From Metridium senile (lineage: Eukaryota; Cnidaria; Anthozoa; Actiniaria; Metridiidae), in the NCBI GenBank assembly GCA_949775045.1, contig OX459104.1, forward strand, positions 7,729,427-7,793,426: a stretch of DNA of 64,000 nucleotides. The letters run 5' to 3'. A program made the translations under genes and the position numbers. Below, in pieces: positions 34,733 to 42,341 of the stretch (within the stretch, counting starts at the first letter, position 1; each line of letters starts with the position of its first letter). The notes under the pieces are model-generated. The model searched no databases. It was not told where the DNA came from and saw only the letters and a list, made by a program, of their open reading frames with translations.

Positions 34733-35323
34733 ATGACATCAATTCTCGATCAATATATGGATGATAATAAAATAGAAAAAGTGGAAAATGATGAGGTAAT
34801 AGAAAAGAAACCAAAAAAGAAGCCGGATGTTAAAAAAGCCGATACAGAAATTGAAGAAAAAAGAGAACAATTATCTATTCTTGCTGTTCTTGGAACTATT
34901 AAAACTTATACAGGAGTAAATATGAATTTGGGTGATGTTAAAAAGTTGTCTCCAAAAGATGTGGATAAATATTATAATAGATATCAAATTTTAATGGGTA
35001 ATAAAGTAACAAACGGATTAGTTGATACTGCTATAGAAACAGCTGCCGAATTAGTTTCATATGTAATAACTATTGATAATAAAAAGGAGCTTTGTAAAGA
35101 TTTACAGAAAAATGAATTGGTAAAACAAGAGCTAAATAACCTTGCTGGATTTGTTATTTTGAAAGGTGGAAGAACTGTTGCTTTAGCAAGTGGTTTACTT
35201 CAAATAGCAAAACATATTAAAATTAGTAATAATGATAATTTTGAGAAGAATATTCATAAAACTATTGAGCAATCTCTTGAGCAGACTGTTGAAACTGTTG
35301 AGCAGACTCTTGAGCACTCTTGA
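34733..35323 (+). CDS. Polinton protein of unknown function with a repeat tail
   Basis: 196 residues: Lys/Glu-rich N-terminus (about 45), a conserved-looking helical core (residues 46-170, with GVNMNLGDVKKLSPKDVDKY and a Gly-rich ILKGGRTVALASGLL segment) and a C-terminal tail of EQTVET-like repeats. The tail is coded by short tandem repeats of the gagcagact type that continue for 80 bases past the stop, so the C-terminus has probably been altered by slippage. A similarly placed gene occurs in related elements as far as I recall; the function is not known to me. Confidence 0.7.
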   Translation: MTSILDQYMDDNKIEKVENDEVIEKKPKKKPDVKKADTEIEEKREQLSILAVLGTIKTYTGVNMNLGDVKKLSPKDVDKYYNRYQILMGNKVTNGLVDTAIETAAELVSYVITIDNKKELCKDLQKNELVKQELNNLAGFVILKGGRTVALASGLLQIAKHIKISNNDNFEKNIHKTIEQSLEQTVETVEQTLEHS

Positions 35324-35405
35324 GCAGACTGTTGAAACTGTTGAGCAGACTATTGAGCACTCTTAAGCAGACTCTTGAGCAGACAATAGAAACTCTTGAG
35401 CATAA
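35268..35405 (+). repeat. Short tandem repeats across the end of the 196-aa gene
   Basis: Units of gagcagactgttgaaact and gagcactctt alternate about six times, starting inside the coding region and ending past its TGA stop at 35,321-35,323. Confidence 0.85.
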
Positions 35406-35433
35406 ATAATAATATTATTAAATATTAATAAAT

Positions 35434-35440
35434 CGTATAA
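35434..35440 (+). promoter_or_regulatory. CGTATAA box before the 129-aa gene
   Basis: CGTATAA, 28 bases before the ATG at 35,469, in a run of otherwise featureless A/T. Confidence 0.55.
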
Positions 35441-35468
35441 GAATTTATTAATATACTTGTATTATAAG

Positions 35469-35858
35469 ATGACAGAAAACAATGATAAATTAGTTGATGA
35501 ACAAATAACTAAGGAACCTGAAAAAGTTCAAAAACAAAAAGATCCAAAAAAAGTTGCTGCTGGTAGAAAACTGGCTGAATATCATAAGAAAGCTAAAAAA
35601 GCTCTTGAACTAGAGAATAATCCTGATGATGACGAACAATCTAGTTCAAACTGGATGCCTGAGATATCACTAACAACAGGATTGTCATTAGTAGGAATAA
35701 CATTGACAGCTGTAGATTTATATTTCAGATGGAGGAAAACTAACAATAGAAATATTACTCCAACAAAACCTAAAATAGAACACAATAAAGAAAACGATGA
35801 TGAAGTAAAACCTGTTGTTAAATCAAAAATCCCTGCTCCAATAATAGGTATGGAATAA
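35469..35858 (+). CDS. Small Polinton membrane protein, unknown function
   Basis: 129 residues from the ATG at 35,469; an ATG four codons upstream is less likely because it would leave the CGTATAA box closer than in the other genes. A charged Lys/Glu-rich N-terminus is followed by one hydrophobic segment (LTTGLSLVGITLTAVDLYF, about residues 70-90) and a basic C-terminus ending PAPIIGME. Probably a virion or membrane-associated accessory protein. I do not recognise its family. Confidence 0.65.
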   Translation: MTENNDKLVDEQITKEPEKVQKQKDPKKVAAGRKLAEYHKKAKKALELENNPDDDEQSSSNWMPEISLTTGLSLVGITLTAVDLYFRWRKTNNRNITPTKPKIEHNKENDDEVKPVVKSKIPAPIIGME

Positions 35859-35861
35859 AAT

Positions 35862-35868
35862 GGTATAA
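35862..35868 (+). promoter_or_regulatory. GGTATAA box before the two-TM gene
   Basis: GGTATAA, 29 bases before the ATG at 35,898. Confidence 0.55.
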
Positions 35869-35897
35869 ATAATAAATACTTATAATATATTATAACA

Positions 35898-36129
35898 ATG
35901 TCTAATACAACAGAAAACAAATTAGTTAAAATAGCAACTGATGCCAGCGTAGTAATTGGAATAGCTTCCCTTATTGGCTATGTTGGTAAAAAAAACTATG
36001 AAAGAATCATTTATTAGTGATCCTAGTTCAAGTTTGTCAAATTATGGTAAGTGGGTTCTTGTTCTTGGAGGATCTATGTATCTGAAGGAATATCTTGAAG
36101 ATAAAAAAATTCTACCAAAACCTTTTTAA
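35898..36129 (+). pseudogene. Small two-TM Polinton protein, frame broken at an A8 run
   Basis: An ATG 29 bases after a GGTATAA box begins MSNTTENKLVKIATDASVV followed by a hydrophobic segment. The frame then reaches eight A residues at 35,988-35,995 and stops soon after. In the +1 frame, coding continues directly as KESFISDPSSSLSNYGKW, a second hydrophobic segment and a charged end, stopping at TAA 36,127-36,129. Both halves look like one protein of about 76 residues with two membrane segments. Too short to be found as a single frame. Either slippage in the homopolymer, an assembly error or frameshifting explains it. Confidence 0.6.
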
Positions 36130-36133
36130 AACA

Positions 36134-36140
36134 GGTATAA
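36134..36140 (+). promoter_or_regulatory. GGTATAA box before the 140-aa gene
   Basis: GGTATAA, 23 bases before the ATG at 36,164. Confidence 0.55.
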
Positions 36141-36163
36141 AAAATAATGAATATATATAATAT

Positions 36164-36586
36164 ATGGCAACGATTGCAGTAATGATAGCAGGCGCTGTTT
36201 TGAATGCAACAGCTTTTGTTGGGGGTAGTTATCTAGCTAAATCCTTATCATCTAATGGTTCTCATTCTGATGAAGAAAAAATAAGACATGACAAAGCTCT
36301 TGAAAAATATCAACATGATATGGGAGAATTTGAAAAGAAAAGACAACAATACCAGGATTGGCTTCAATCACAATATGAAAAAAAGAAATTGGCGGATAGT
36401 AATTTGAATGATACTGATTATGCGTTTAAACTATACTCTAAAGCTCATCCTGATTTGAGTTTTGATAATAAACAACCGCAATTTTCAAATTATTATAAAC
36501 CTAGTAATAAACAAAAGCAATATGAGATGATTTATGTTGGTGGGGGTATGATGACTGTAGGTTATTTGGCATCTAAATTTTTATAA
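36164..36586 (+). CDS. Polinton membrane-anchored coiled-coil protein, unknown function
   Basis: 140 residues: a hydrophobic N-terminal segment (IAVMIAGAVLNATAFVGGSYLA), a charged coiled-coil stretch (residues 35-75, DKALEKYQHDMGEFEKKRQQYQ region) and a second hydrophobic segment near the end (YVGGGMMTVGYLASKFL). GGTATAA lies 23 bases before the ATG. It sits within the virion block. The function is unknown, and a small structural or membrane protein is plausible. Confidence 0.7.
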   Translation: MATIAVMIAGAVLNATAFVGGSYLAKSLSSNGSHSDEEKIRHDKALEKYQHDMGEFEKKRQQYQDWLQSQYEKKKLADSNLNDTDYAFKLYSKAHPDLSFDNKQPQFSNYYKPSNKQKQYEMIYVGGGMMTVGYLASKFL

Positions 36587-36614
36587 GAAACTATTTAAAT
36601 TCTAAATATAAAAT

Positions 36615-36621
36615 CGTATAA
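36615..36621 (+). promoter_or_regulatory. CGTATAA box before the 450-aa gene
   Basis: CGTATAA, 33 bases before the ATG at 36,655. Confidence 0.55.
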
Positions 36622-36654
36622 AAAACTATTTAGTATATATAAATTATAAACTAA

Positions 36655-38007
36655 ATGGAAGGTGAAGATTTTAATCCAATAGATGAAGGTTCTGTTGATA
36701 TTAATGAACCAATTACTGATGATGATTTAGCCGAACTAATACCAAAGCAAAAAGAAACAGAGCAAACATGGTGGGAAAGAACTAAAGAAAGGTTTAATAA
36801 AAGAGGTATAACAAGAGAACGTGGGTATAGATTATTTGAAAATGCTAATGAAAGTAATGAAGATTGGAATAAAAGTATAAGAGAGGAAATAGAAATGGGA
36901 GATTTATCCGAACATAGAGTACAAGAAGTAGAAAAAAAACATAGAGTAGAAGAAGCAAAAAATATTATAAAAGAAAAATATCCTGAATGGAATGAAAATA
37001 ATTCTAAATTTATATATAATATTGATAAGGATGGTAATGTATTACTTAGAATCAATAAACTCGGATCAAAGGAATACTATCTCGATGATTTAAGTGAAGC
37101 TCCAAAAACAATTACTAATAATATAGGTTGGTCTCAGGATCATATTGATATGTATAATAATGCTAAAGCCAATCTCGATATATATTACCCAGAAAACACG
37201 ATTAGTAGAGAAAATGGATTTGATATTAGAGAAGATGAATCCAGTATTATTGAAGTTTATGATAATGATAAAGGTAAATGGTATAAAATACAAACAAAAA
37301 TTGGTGAAGAGACTGTAGGTCTTATTGGAAGACAAACTAATAAAATAAAAACAGCTCTAGGTAAGTCAGCTATAACCATTATGGATGAAACTGATAAAAA
37401 ATTAACCACATTATACCCAGGAGTAGAAGTTATTAATGAAAAAATAGAATCAGAAACAGAGAGCATAAATTATAATAAAGATGAAATTGATGATTTAGAA
37501 TCAGAATTTGAATTAGATACTGGTTCGCAAAGGGAAAAAGATGCTATTAAATTACAAAGAGATAATCTTTTAGAAAAAAATAATCAGCTAATTGATGAGA
37601 GAGAAGTGTTAATCTCTAAAAGAAAGAGTTTAGAAGAAAAAATACATGAACTAGAAAATAAAAACGAACTAATAGAGGAAAAACTACCTTTGAAAGAACG
37701 TGTAAAACTTATTTTAAAAAAGTACGGTCTAACAGTAACAGGTATTGCTCTAGCAGTTGGTACTATTATAGGAGTAATCGTATCTAATTTAAAATCAGGT
37801 CTTACATCTGTTGCTAAGGGTGTTGGAAATGGATTGAAAACACTTGGAAAAAAATTGGGTGAAATATTACCAGGTATGGTTGGTGCTATAGCATCTTTTA
37901 TTTTCAGAACTGCAGGTGAAGTGGTAGGTTTCCTTGCTAAAAACGCATGGCTTCTTATTATTGGTGTGGTTTTGTATGTGGTGGAGAGGTATAAAAACAA
38001 AAAATGA
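36655..38007 (+). CDS. Large Polinton coiled-coil protein with hydrophobic C-terminus
   Basis: 450 residues. An acidic N-terminus with a WWERTKERF segment, a middle domain (about 95-250), a long coiled coil (about 255-345, Glu/Lys/Asn-rich with heptads) and a C-terminal 100 residues of Gly/Ala-rich hydrophobic and amphipathic segments: GLTVTGIALAVGTIIGVIV, an amphipathic Gly/Lys part, then AWLLIIGVVLYVVE. CGTATAA lies 33 bases upstream. The C-terminal pattern resembles membrane-active virion proteins and recurs in related elements as I recall. The role in entry or assembly is inference only. Confidence 0.7.
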   Translation: MEGEDFNPIDEGSVDINEPITDDDLAELIPKQKETEQTWWERTKERFNKRGITRERGYRLFENANESNEDWNKSIREEIEMGDLSEHRVQEVEKKHRVEEAKNIIKEKYPEWNENNSKFIYNIDKDGNVLLRINKLGSKEYYLDDLSEAPKTITNNIGWSQDHIDMYNNAKANLDIYYPENTISRENGFDIREDESSIIEVYDNDKGKWYKIQTKIGEETVGLIGRQTNKIKTALGKSAITIMDETDKKLTTLYPGVEVINEKIESETESINYNKDEIDDLESEFELDTGSQREKDAIKLQRDNLLEKNNQLIDEREVLISKRKSLEEKIHELENKNELIEEKLPLKERVKLILKKYGLTVTGIALAVGTIIGVIVSNLKSGLTSVAKGVGNGLKTLGKKLGEILPGMVGAIASFIFRTAGEVVGFLAKNAWLLIIGVVLYVVERYKNKK

Positions 38008-38019
38008 TTATATATTATA

Positions 38020-38652
38020 ATGGTAATCTTGTATATTGAAAAAACAAAAGCTGATGAAACGATTTGGTTGAAAAATCCTATAACAAATAGTACAAAAATG
38101 TCACTAATTTATTGTAATTTTGTTAATCAATTATACAACCTTGAAAAAGAAGGGACGATTTCAGATGGAGAAGGTAATGTTTTACTTCGTATTCCAAAGG
38201 GAAATTATACAACAAGCTCTTTTAATAGTGTGATTGATAAAGCTGTTTTTCTTGGTGAGAAACCAGTTTCCATAAGCAAATCCATTCTTACCCCAAAGGT
38301 AAATATTAAATTAAATGATAGTTTAGCAAAATTATTAAAACTTGAAACAAGTCTTAAAAAAGATTCTAAAAATGTTATAAATATTGATAAAATTCTTGAA
38401 TCAGTATACGTACATTGTAATCTGGTTGATTCTACACAAGTTTTATTCAAAAATAATTATTCACAAATATTGGCATATGTTAATGTGGACAATGTTGGGG
38501 AGAAAATAGCTTATGAACCTCTTAATAGTTTGTATACACAAATAAAAAACGATGATTATATCAGTAGTATTCGGTTATGGGTAGCTGATTATAATAATAA
38601 TATTATTCTTTCTGGGGTATATCCAATGAAAATGGTAATAGAAATCGTTTAA
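38020..38652 (+). CDS. Candidate minor capsid (penton) protein, single jelly-roll
   Basis: 210 residues, beginning 12 bases after the previous stop. The C-terminal half (about 125-210) has alternating beta-strand patterns: ESVYVHCNLVDSTQVLFKN and then SIRLWVADYNNNIILSGV, ending PMKMVIEIV, the kind of ending seen in penton-like proteins of Polintons. Size and position in the capsid block fit the minor capsid protein at five-fold vertices. Without structure comparison this is a moderate-confidence call. Confidence 0.55.
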   Translation: MVILYIEKTKADETIWLKNPITNSTKMSLIYCNFVNQLYNLEKEGTISDGEGNVLLRIPKGNYTTSSFNSVIDKAVFLGEKPVSISKSILTPKVNIKLNDSLAKLLKLETSLKKDSKNVINIDKILESVYVHCNLVDSTQVLFKNNYSQILAYVNVDNVGEKIAYEPLNSLYTQIKNDDYISSIRLWVADYNNNIILSGVYPMKMVIEIV

Positions 38653-38677
38653 AAGTAAAATTATTTGGTATAGTATA

Positions 38678-39295
38678 ATGGAAAATCATGACGTATTGTA
38701 TCCTGAGCTGCCAAATTATAGTGATGGTGAAAACTTCAGATTACGCAAGGTAAATGAGGTTATGTCTAAGCTAGAAGCTGAAGTCAAACATTATGAAAAC
38801 GTTAGGAAAAAATATGCTAAGACACGTGGAATATTTCATAAAACAGCAGTCGTAAGTGGAATCTTTTCTGTACTTTTTACTGGTTCTGGTGTAACTACAA
38901 GCTTAACAGGTGCTGGAGCTGTCATAGGAGTCCCTTTAGCGGGGGTTGGTGGTATCCTCGGTTTAGTAGCATCTAGTTGTACAATTATAACGAAAAAACT
39001 TACTAAGAAGGTAGCAAAACATGAAAATACTATTCAGCTCGCAAAAGCAAAACAAAATAGTATATATGACCTGGTGTCAAAAGCCTTGTCTGATAACAAG
39101 ATTGATGAAAGAGAATTTGAACTAATTATGGGTGAGCTACAAAAGTATCAAACGTTGAAGAGTGATATTAGATCTGTACGGAATAATGAGTTTTTAAAAA
39201 AGGGTCCAGACCTCGATATAAAAAAAATAAGAGAGGAGATGAGAGTGGAGATGAGAAAGGAAATTGTGGATCAGCTCATAAATCAAAAGAAGTAA
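38678..39295 (+). CDS. Polinton membrane-hairpin protein, unknown function (possible 3' nonsense change)
   Basis: 205 residues with a charged N-terminal coiled-coil region, a central Gly/Ala-rich hydrophobic hairpin (residues about 62-105, GSGVTTSLTGAGAVIGVPL) and a Lys/Glu-rich helical C-terminus. After the TAA at 39,293-39,295 the same frame stays open for 22 further codons with a protein-like composition (VSISFETTPMGGFTYKLRYD) and ends at TAA 39,364-39,366. The ancestral protein may therefore have been longer. Function unknown. Confidence 0.65.
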   Translation: MENHDVLYPELPNYSDGENFRLRKVNEVMSKLEAEVKHYENVRKKYAKTRGIFHKTAVVSGIFSVLFTGSGVTTSLTGAGAVIGVPLAGVGGILGLVASSCTIITKKLTKKVAKHENTIQLAKAKQNSIYDLVSKALSDNKIDEREFELIMGELQKYQTLKSDIRSVRNNEFLKKGPDLDIKKIREEMRVEMRKEIVDQLINQKK

Positions 39296-39381
39296 GTATT
39301 TCGTTTGAAACAACTCCTATGGGTGGATTTACGTATAAATTACGATATGACAAAAATAAATATTAACACTAATCTTATAAA

Positions 39382-39388
39382 CGTATAA
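39382..39388 (+). promoter_or_regulatory. CGTATAA box before the 476-aa gene
   Basis: CGTATAA, 29 bases before the ATG at 39,418. A further GGTATAA at 40,963 stands before only a ten-codon frame and may be an orphan. Confidence 0.55.
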
Positions 39389-39417
39389 AAGTTAATCTCA
39401 TCTTATAATTATATAAG

Positions 39418-40848
39418 ATGAAATTTATAGATTTCGAACAAAAGTATCCAAACTATAACACCAATCGTTTTACCAATGTAAATGGTAAAGTTCGATTTAT
39501 TTTCAATGGAGACGAGTATGATCCTTTTGATGAAAATGGTAATTTGGTAAAAAAAGTTTACACATTTCCTAGTTGGAATGGTCACACATATACACCAGAA
39601 AATATAGCCGACTTTCTTGAATCTAAATCTAAGTTTCCAAAAGCTGTTATGCTTACAAATACAAAATATCCAATTCCAGCTGTAGGTCTTAGTGATAACC
39701 CGTCTGATATTAAAAGATTATTAACCACATTAAAAATATTTGTAACTCCAGGTGAAAGTTTTTCTTTTACTATTAAAAATATTTTCGAATTAACACCTCC
39801 AACTATAAAAAATACATCTGATTGGACTATTTGGATGGAAGATCCAAATTTTAAAAATTGGTCTCAACAGTTGAATTTTGCTGTCTGGTGTGCTACCTCT
39901 GGTTGTGGTGTTTCTTTTAACCTTATTGAACCTGATACACAAATAGCATCTATATTAAGGTTCCATGTTATTTTCACGATAAGATCTATTTTAAACACTC
40001 TACAGGTTATACTACCATGGGATAATAACTTTGTTTGGAATGGTACTCGATATAATAAAGGCGCTTTAGTAAAGTTGTGTAACGAGTTTGGTATTGATTC
40101 AACAAACCCTGATTTTAGATTCAAGGGTACATCTACAAACTCTGATGTATTTGGATTTCATTATACTAGTCCGTACAAGGATTCACTAACCGGATATTAC
40201 AAGTCAACTCACAAGGATAGAAGCCAATATAATTGGTTTATACCACAAAACGGTGTTGGTATAACAAAAGCAGGATTGTCACGATTAAATCAAAGTATAG
40301 AAGCGTTTGTTTATTGTGTTTTAGGCGCTCAAGTACAAACACGATCATCAATTATAGGCGATTCAGGGGCTAATACAGAAACACAAGAAGTATTCTTAAA
40401 ATTATTTGAAAGTTCAGTAATTGAGAGGGATATTTCGAAAAGTATACAACGATATCAGTTTGCAATTCAAAATGCAAAAGTAAGGCTTGATTTAGCAATA
40501 TCACCGGGTTGTTGGTTACTACCATCTATGTTAATTATAAATACAGAATCAACTATCGGTTATAACAATAAGCTTCAGAGAGCAACAGCTGATATGAAAT
40601 TTGGTGTCAATAATATTAATAATGAAACTAAATCTACTGGTTCAAAACATAATATGGGTGATTCAAAAGTTAACCTACCACATAAAACAGAAGATAAGCC
40701 TAAAAAAGAAATCAATAATAAAAAAGATATTACAAACTCCTTTACTAAACCAAGTGTAAAACCTTCACCAACATCTAATCAACATGATACTAATCTAGCA
40801 GTCGTTACGGTTGGTGTCGCGGGTATTGTTTGGTATATGTTTCGATAG
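39418..40848 (+). CDS. 476-aa Polinton protein with C-terminal membrane anchor, unknown function
   Basis: Preceded by a CGTATAA box 29 bases before the ATG. A large globular region (1-395) containing PSWNGHTYTPENIADFLES and DWTIWMEDPNFKNWSQQ, with aromatic-rich and Cys-containing segments, is followed by a polar Lys/Asn/Ser linker (400-455) and a final hydrophobic segment (LAVVTVGVAGIVWYMF). A tail-anchored virion surface or membrane protein would fit. I recognise it as a recurrent protein of this Polinton group but know no function for it. Confidence 0.7.
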   Translation: MKFIDFEQKYPNYNTNRFTNVNGKVRFIFNGDEYDPFDENGNLVKKVYTFPSWNGHTYTPENIADFLESKSKFPKAVMLTNTKYPIPAVGLSDNPSDIKRLLTTLKIFVTPGESFSFTIKNIFELTPPTIKNTSDWTIWMEDPNFKNWSQQLNFAVWCATSGCGVSFNLIEPDTQIASILRFHVIFTIRSILNTLQVILPWDNNFVWNGTRYNKGALVKLCNEFGIDSTNPDFRFKGTSTNSDVFGFHYTSPYKDSLTGYYKSTHKDRSQYNWFIPQNGVGITKAGLSRLNQSIEAFVYCVLGAQVQTRSSIIGDSGANTETQEVFLKLFESSVIERDISKSIQRYQFAIQNAKVRLDLAISPGCWLLPSMLIINTESTIGYNNKLQRATADMKFGVNNINNETKSTGSKHNMGDSKVNLPHKTEDKPKKEINNKKDITNSFTKPSVKPSPTSNQHDTNLAVVTVGVAGIVWYMFR

Positions 40849-41071
40849 ATACAACCGGCACAGCTGTGCCGTGACGTCATAATAAAAATATCTGAAGGTC
40901 GTCACGGTTGACACAAAAGGGAAACCCCCTTCTAATTACATCAAAATTAAATATCATAATATGGTATAAACAAATGAAGCTATATATAATTGTACCACAC
41001 GGATAGCTTATATTAATATATTAGTAATCTGTTTTTGCTTATAAAAAGCCAAGATAATTATTATCCTAGCT
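40849..41071. other. Gap between plus and minus gene blocks, with a 16-bp palindrome
   Basis: cggcacagctgtgccg at 40,856-40,871, seven bases after the stop of the 476-aa gene, is a perfect palindrome and is GC-rich in an A/T-rich context. It could form an RNA hairpin at the transcript end or be a protein-binding site. The rest is A/T-rich with no gene seen. Confidence 0.5.
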
Positions 41072-41386
41072 TTACTCAAGTTTTTTATTAGCCCTAAGGC
41101 TTTTAGCTGTAATAGCGTCTTCTGGAAGCTCGTTATTAGGTATAAATGTAAATTTGTATCTATTACCATCCTTTTTAGATATACCGCTTTTGCAATTGTT
41201 TTTACCTTCAGAACACATCTTTATAATACCAGCATTAATATTTAAATGCTGTTGACATGCGTACATACTGTTATAATACAAGACTTCATTGGTGTTAACA
41301 TTTACCACTTTTACACATTTCCTATTTTGATGATTAAATTTTGAAAATGAATAATCCCTAGTCTTAGCTGATTTTTTATTTTCCAT
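41072..41386 (-). CDS. NUMOD1/HTH-like small DNA-binding protein (probable)
   Basis: 104 residues on the strand opposite to the virion block. The core (residues 23-84) has KVVNVNTNEVLYYNSMYACQ, then HLNINAGIIKMCSEGKNNCK and a GISKKDGNRYKF ending. This is the layout of NUMOD1/IENR1-type helix-turn-helix modules known from homing-endonuclease and large-virus proteins, here standing alone with no nuclease domain. A DNA-binding or regulatory role is inferred. It is followed, 50 bases away, by the TBP-like gene in the same direction. Confidence 0.55.
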   Translation of the reverse strand: MENKKSAKTRDYSFSKFNHQNRKCVKVVNVNTNEVLYYNSMYACQQHLNINAGIIKMCSEGKNNCKSGISKKDGNRYKFTFIPNNELPEDAITAKSLRANKKLE

Positions 41387-41436
41387 TTGGTTATAATTTA
41401 TTATATAACCATGTCTTTAAGCCTTAATGATTTTTA

Positions 41437-42261
41437 CTATATTTTTTTAAAATCATTTAAAATTTCCTTAATTTCATTATCAACATTCTTAATTTTACTA
41501 TAGTTATTATATATAATATCAATAATGTAATTATATGCTGATCTAATTTGTTTAAAGTTATTAGCACCAGTAATCATAACACAACCACGCTCAAAAACGA
41601 AAATTGATATATCCTTTTCATCCTTGTAATTATATTTAATATCTACTGATGCATGTATAACTGGATCATAAAAACAGTTGGCATTTTTATCTAATAAAAC
41701 CTGGTATAGTTCATTTCTATCAAGTAAAAAATTAAGATTAAAATTACTATTAATCATTACAATATTAAAATTATATATTTGATCAATAGTTAATTTACTT
41801 GCATCGCTTATAAATAACATATCTATTATTTTTTTTGTTTTTGGATTATAAACAGCGATTACCTTTATTAACTCATGACATAAAATATTAATAGCTTCAT
41901 AAAAATCTTTAATTTGGCGACACCCAGTAAGTTGAATAGCACCATTCCTAAAAAGTTTAATATTAATATTTTTATCTTCTGATACCTGTACTATAATACT
42001 GGCTTGGTTATAGAAGGAAACTTGTCCTTTATTTTTCTTGTTTTTACTATTTTTAATATTCTTTATTGGTTTAATAATAGTTCTATTAATAACAGTATGT
42101 TTAACACCAACAATCCTATTTTTAAAAAGTTTTAAATACTTACCAATGTTTTCTAAATTAAAAAATATATCAAATTTGCCTGTTATTGTCATAGTTGATA
42201 TTTTTAATTCCTCTGGAAGAATTGTTGTATCAAACTTTTGAATTTGTATTTTATTATTCAT
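41437..42261 (-). CDS. TATA-binding-protein-like protein (TBP fold, viral type)
   Basis: 274 residues with two copies of the TBP half-fold. Repeat 1 (about 21-133): TMTITGKFDIFFNLENI, an insert rich in Lys/Asn, then KLFRNGAIQLTGCRQIKDF. Repeat 2 (about 164-254): FNIVMINSNFNLNFLLDR, then IFVFERGCVMITGANNFKQI and a helix. The paired F-x-x-G-x-x-x-x-TG phrases are the signature of TBP strands before the long helix. Known viral relatives are the divergent TBP-like proteins of large nucleocytoplasmic DNA viruses. The expected role is promoter recognition with host or element RNA polymerase. It is the rightmost gene, transcribed inward from the right TIR, where early genes often lie. Fold call fairly sure; function inferred. 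Confidence 0.75.
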   Translation of the reverse strand: MNNKIQIQKFDTTILPEELKISTMTITGKFDIFFNLENIGKYLKLFKNRIVGVKHTVINRTIIKPIKNIKNSKNKKNKGQVSFYNQASIIVQVSEDKNINIKLFRNGAIQLTGCRQIKDFYEAINILCHELIKVIAVYNPKTKKIIDMLFISDASKLTIDQIYNFNIVMINSNFNLNFLLDRNELYQVLLDKNANCFYDPVIHASVDIKYNYKDEKDISIFVFERGCVMITGANNFKQIRSAYNYIIDIIYNNYSKIKNVDNEIKEILNDFKKI

Positions 42262-42341
42262 ATTATATAATTATACTATATTATTATTTCTTTAAGCCTT
42301 AAGTATTAATTTTTTTATTAATAAATAGGGAAACCCCCCAA

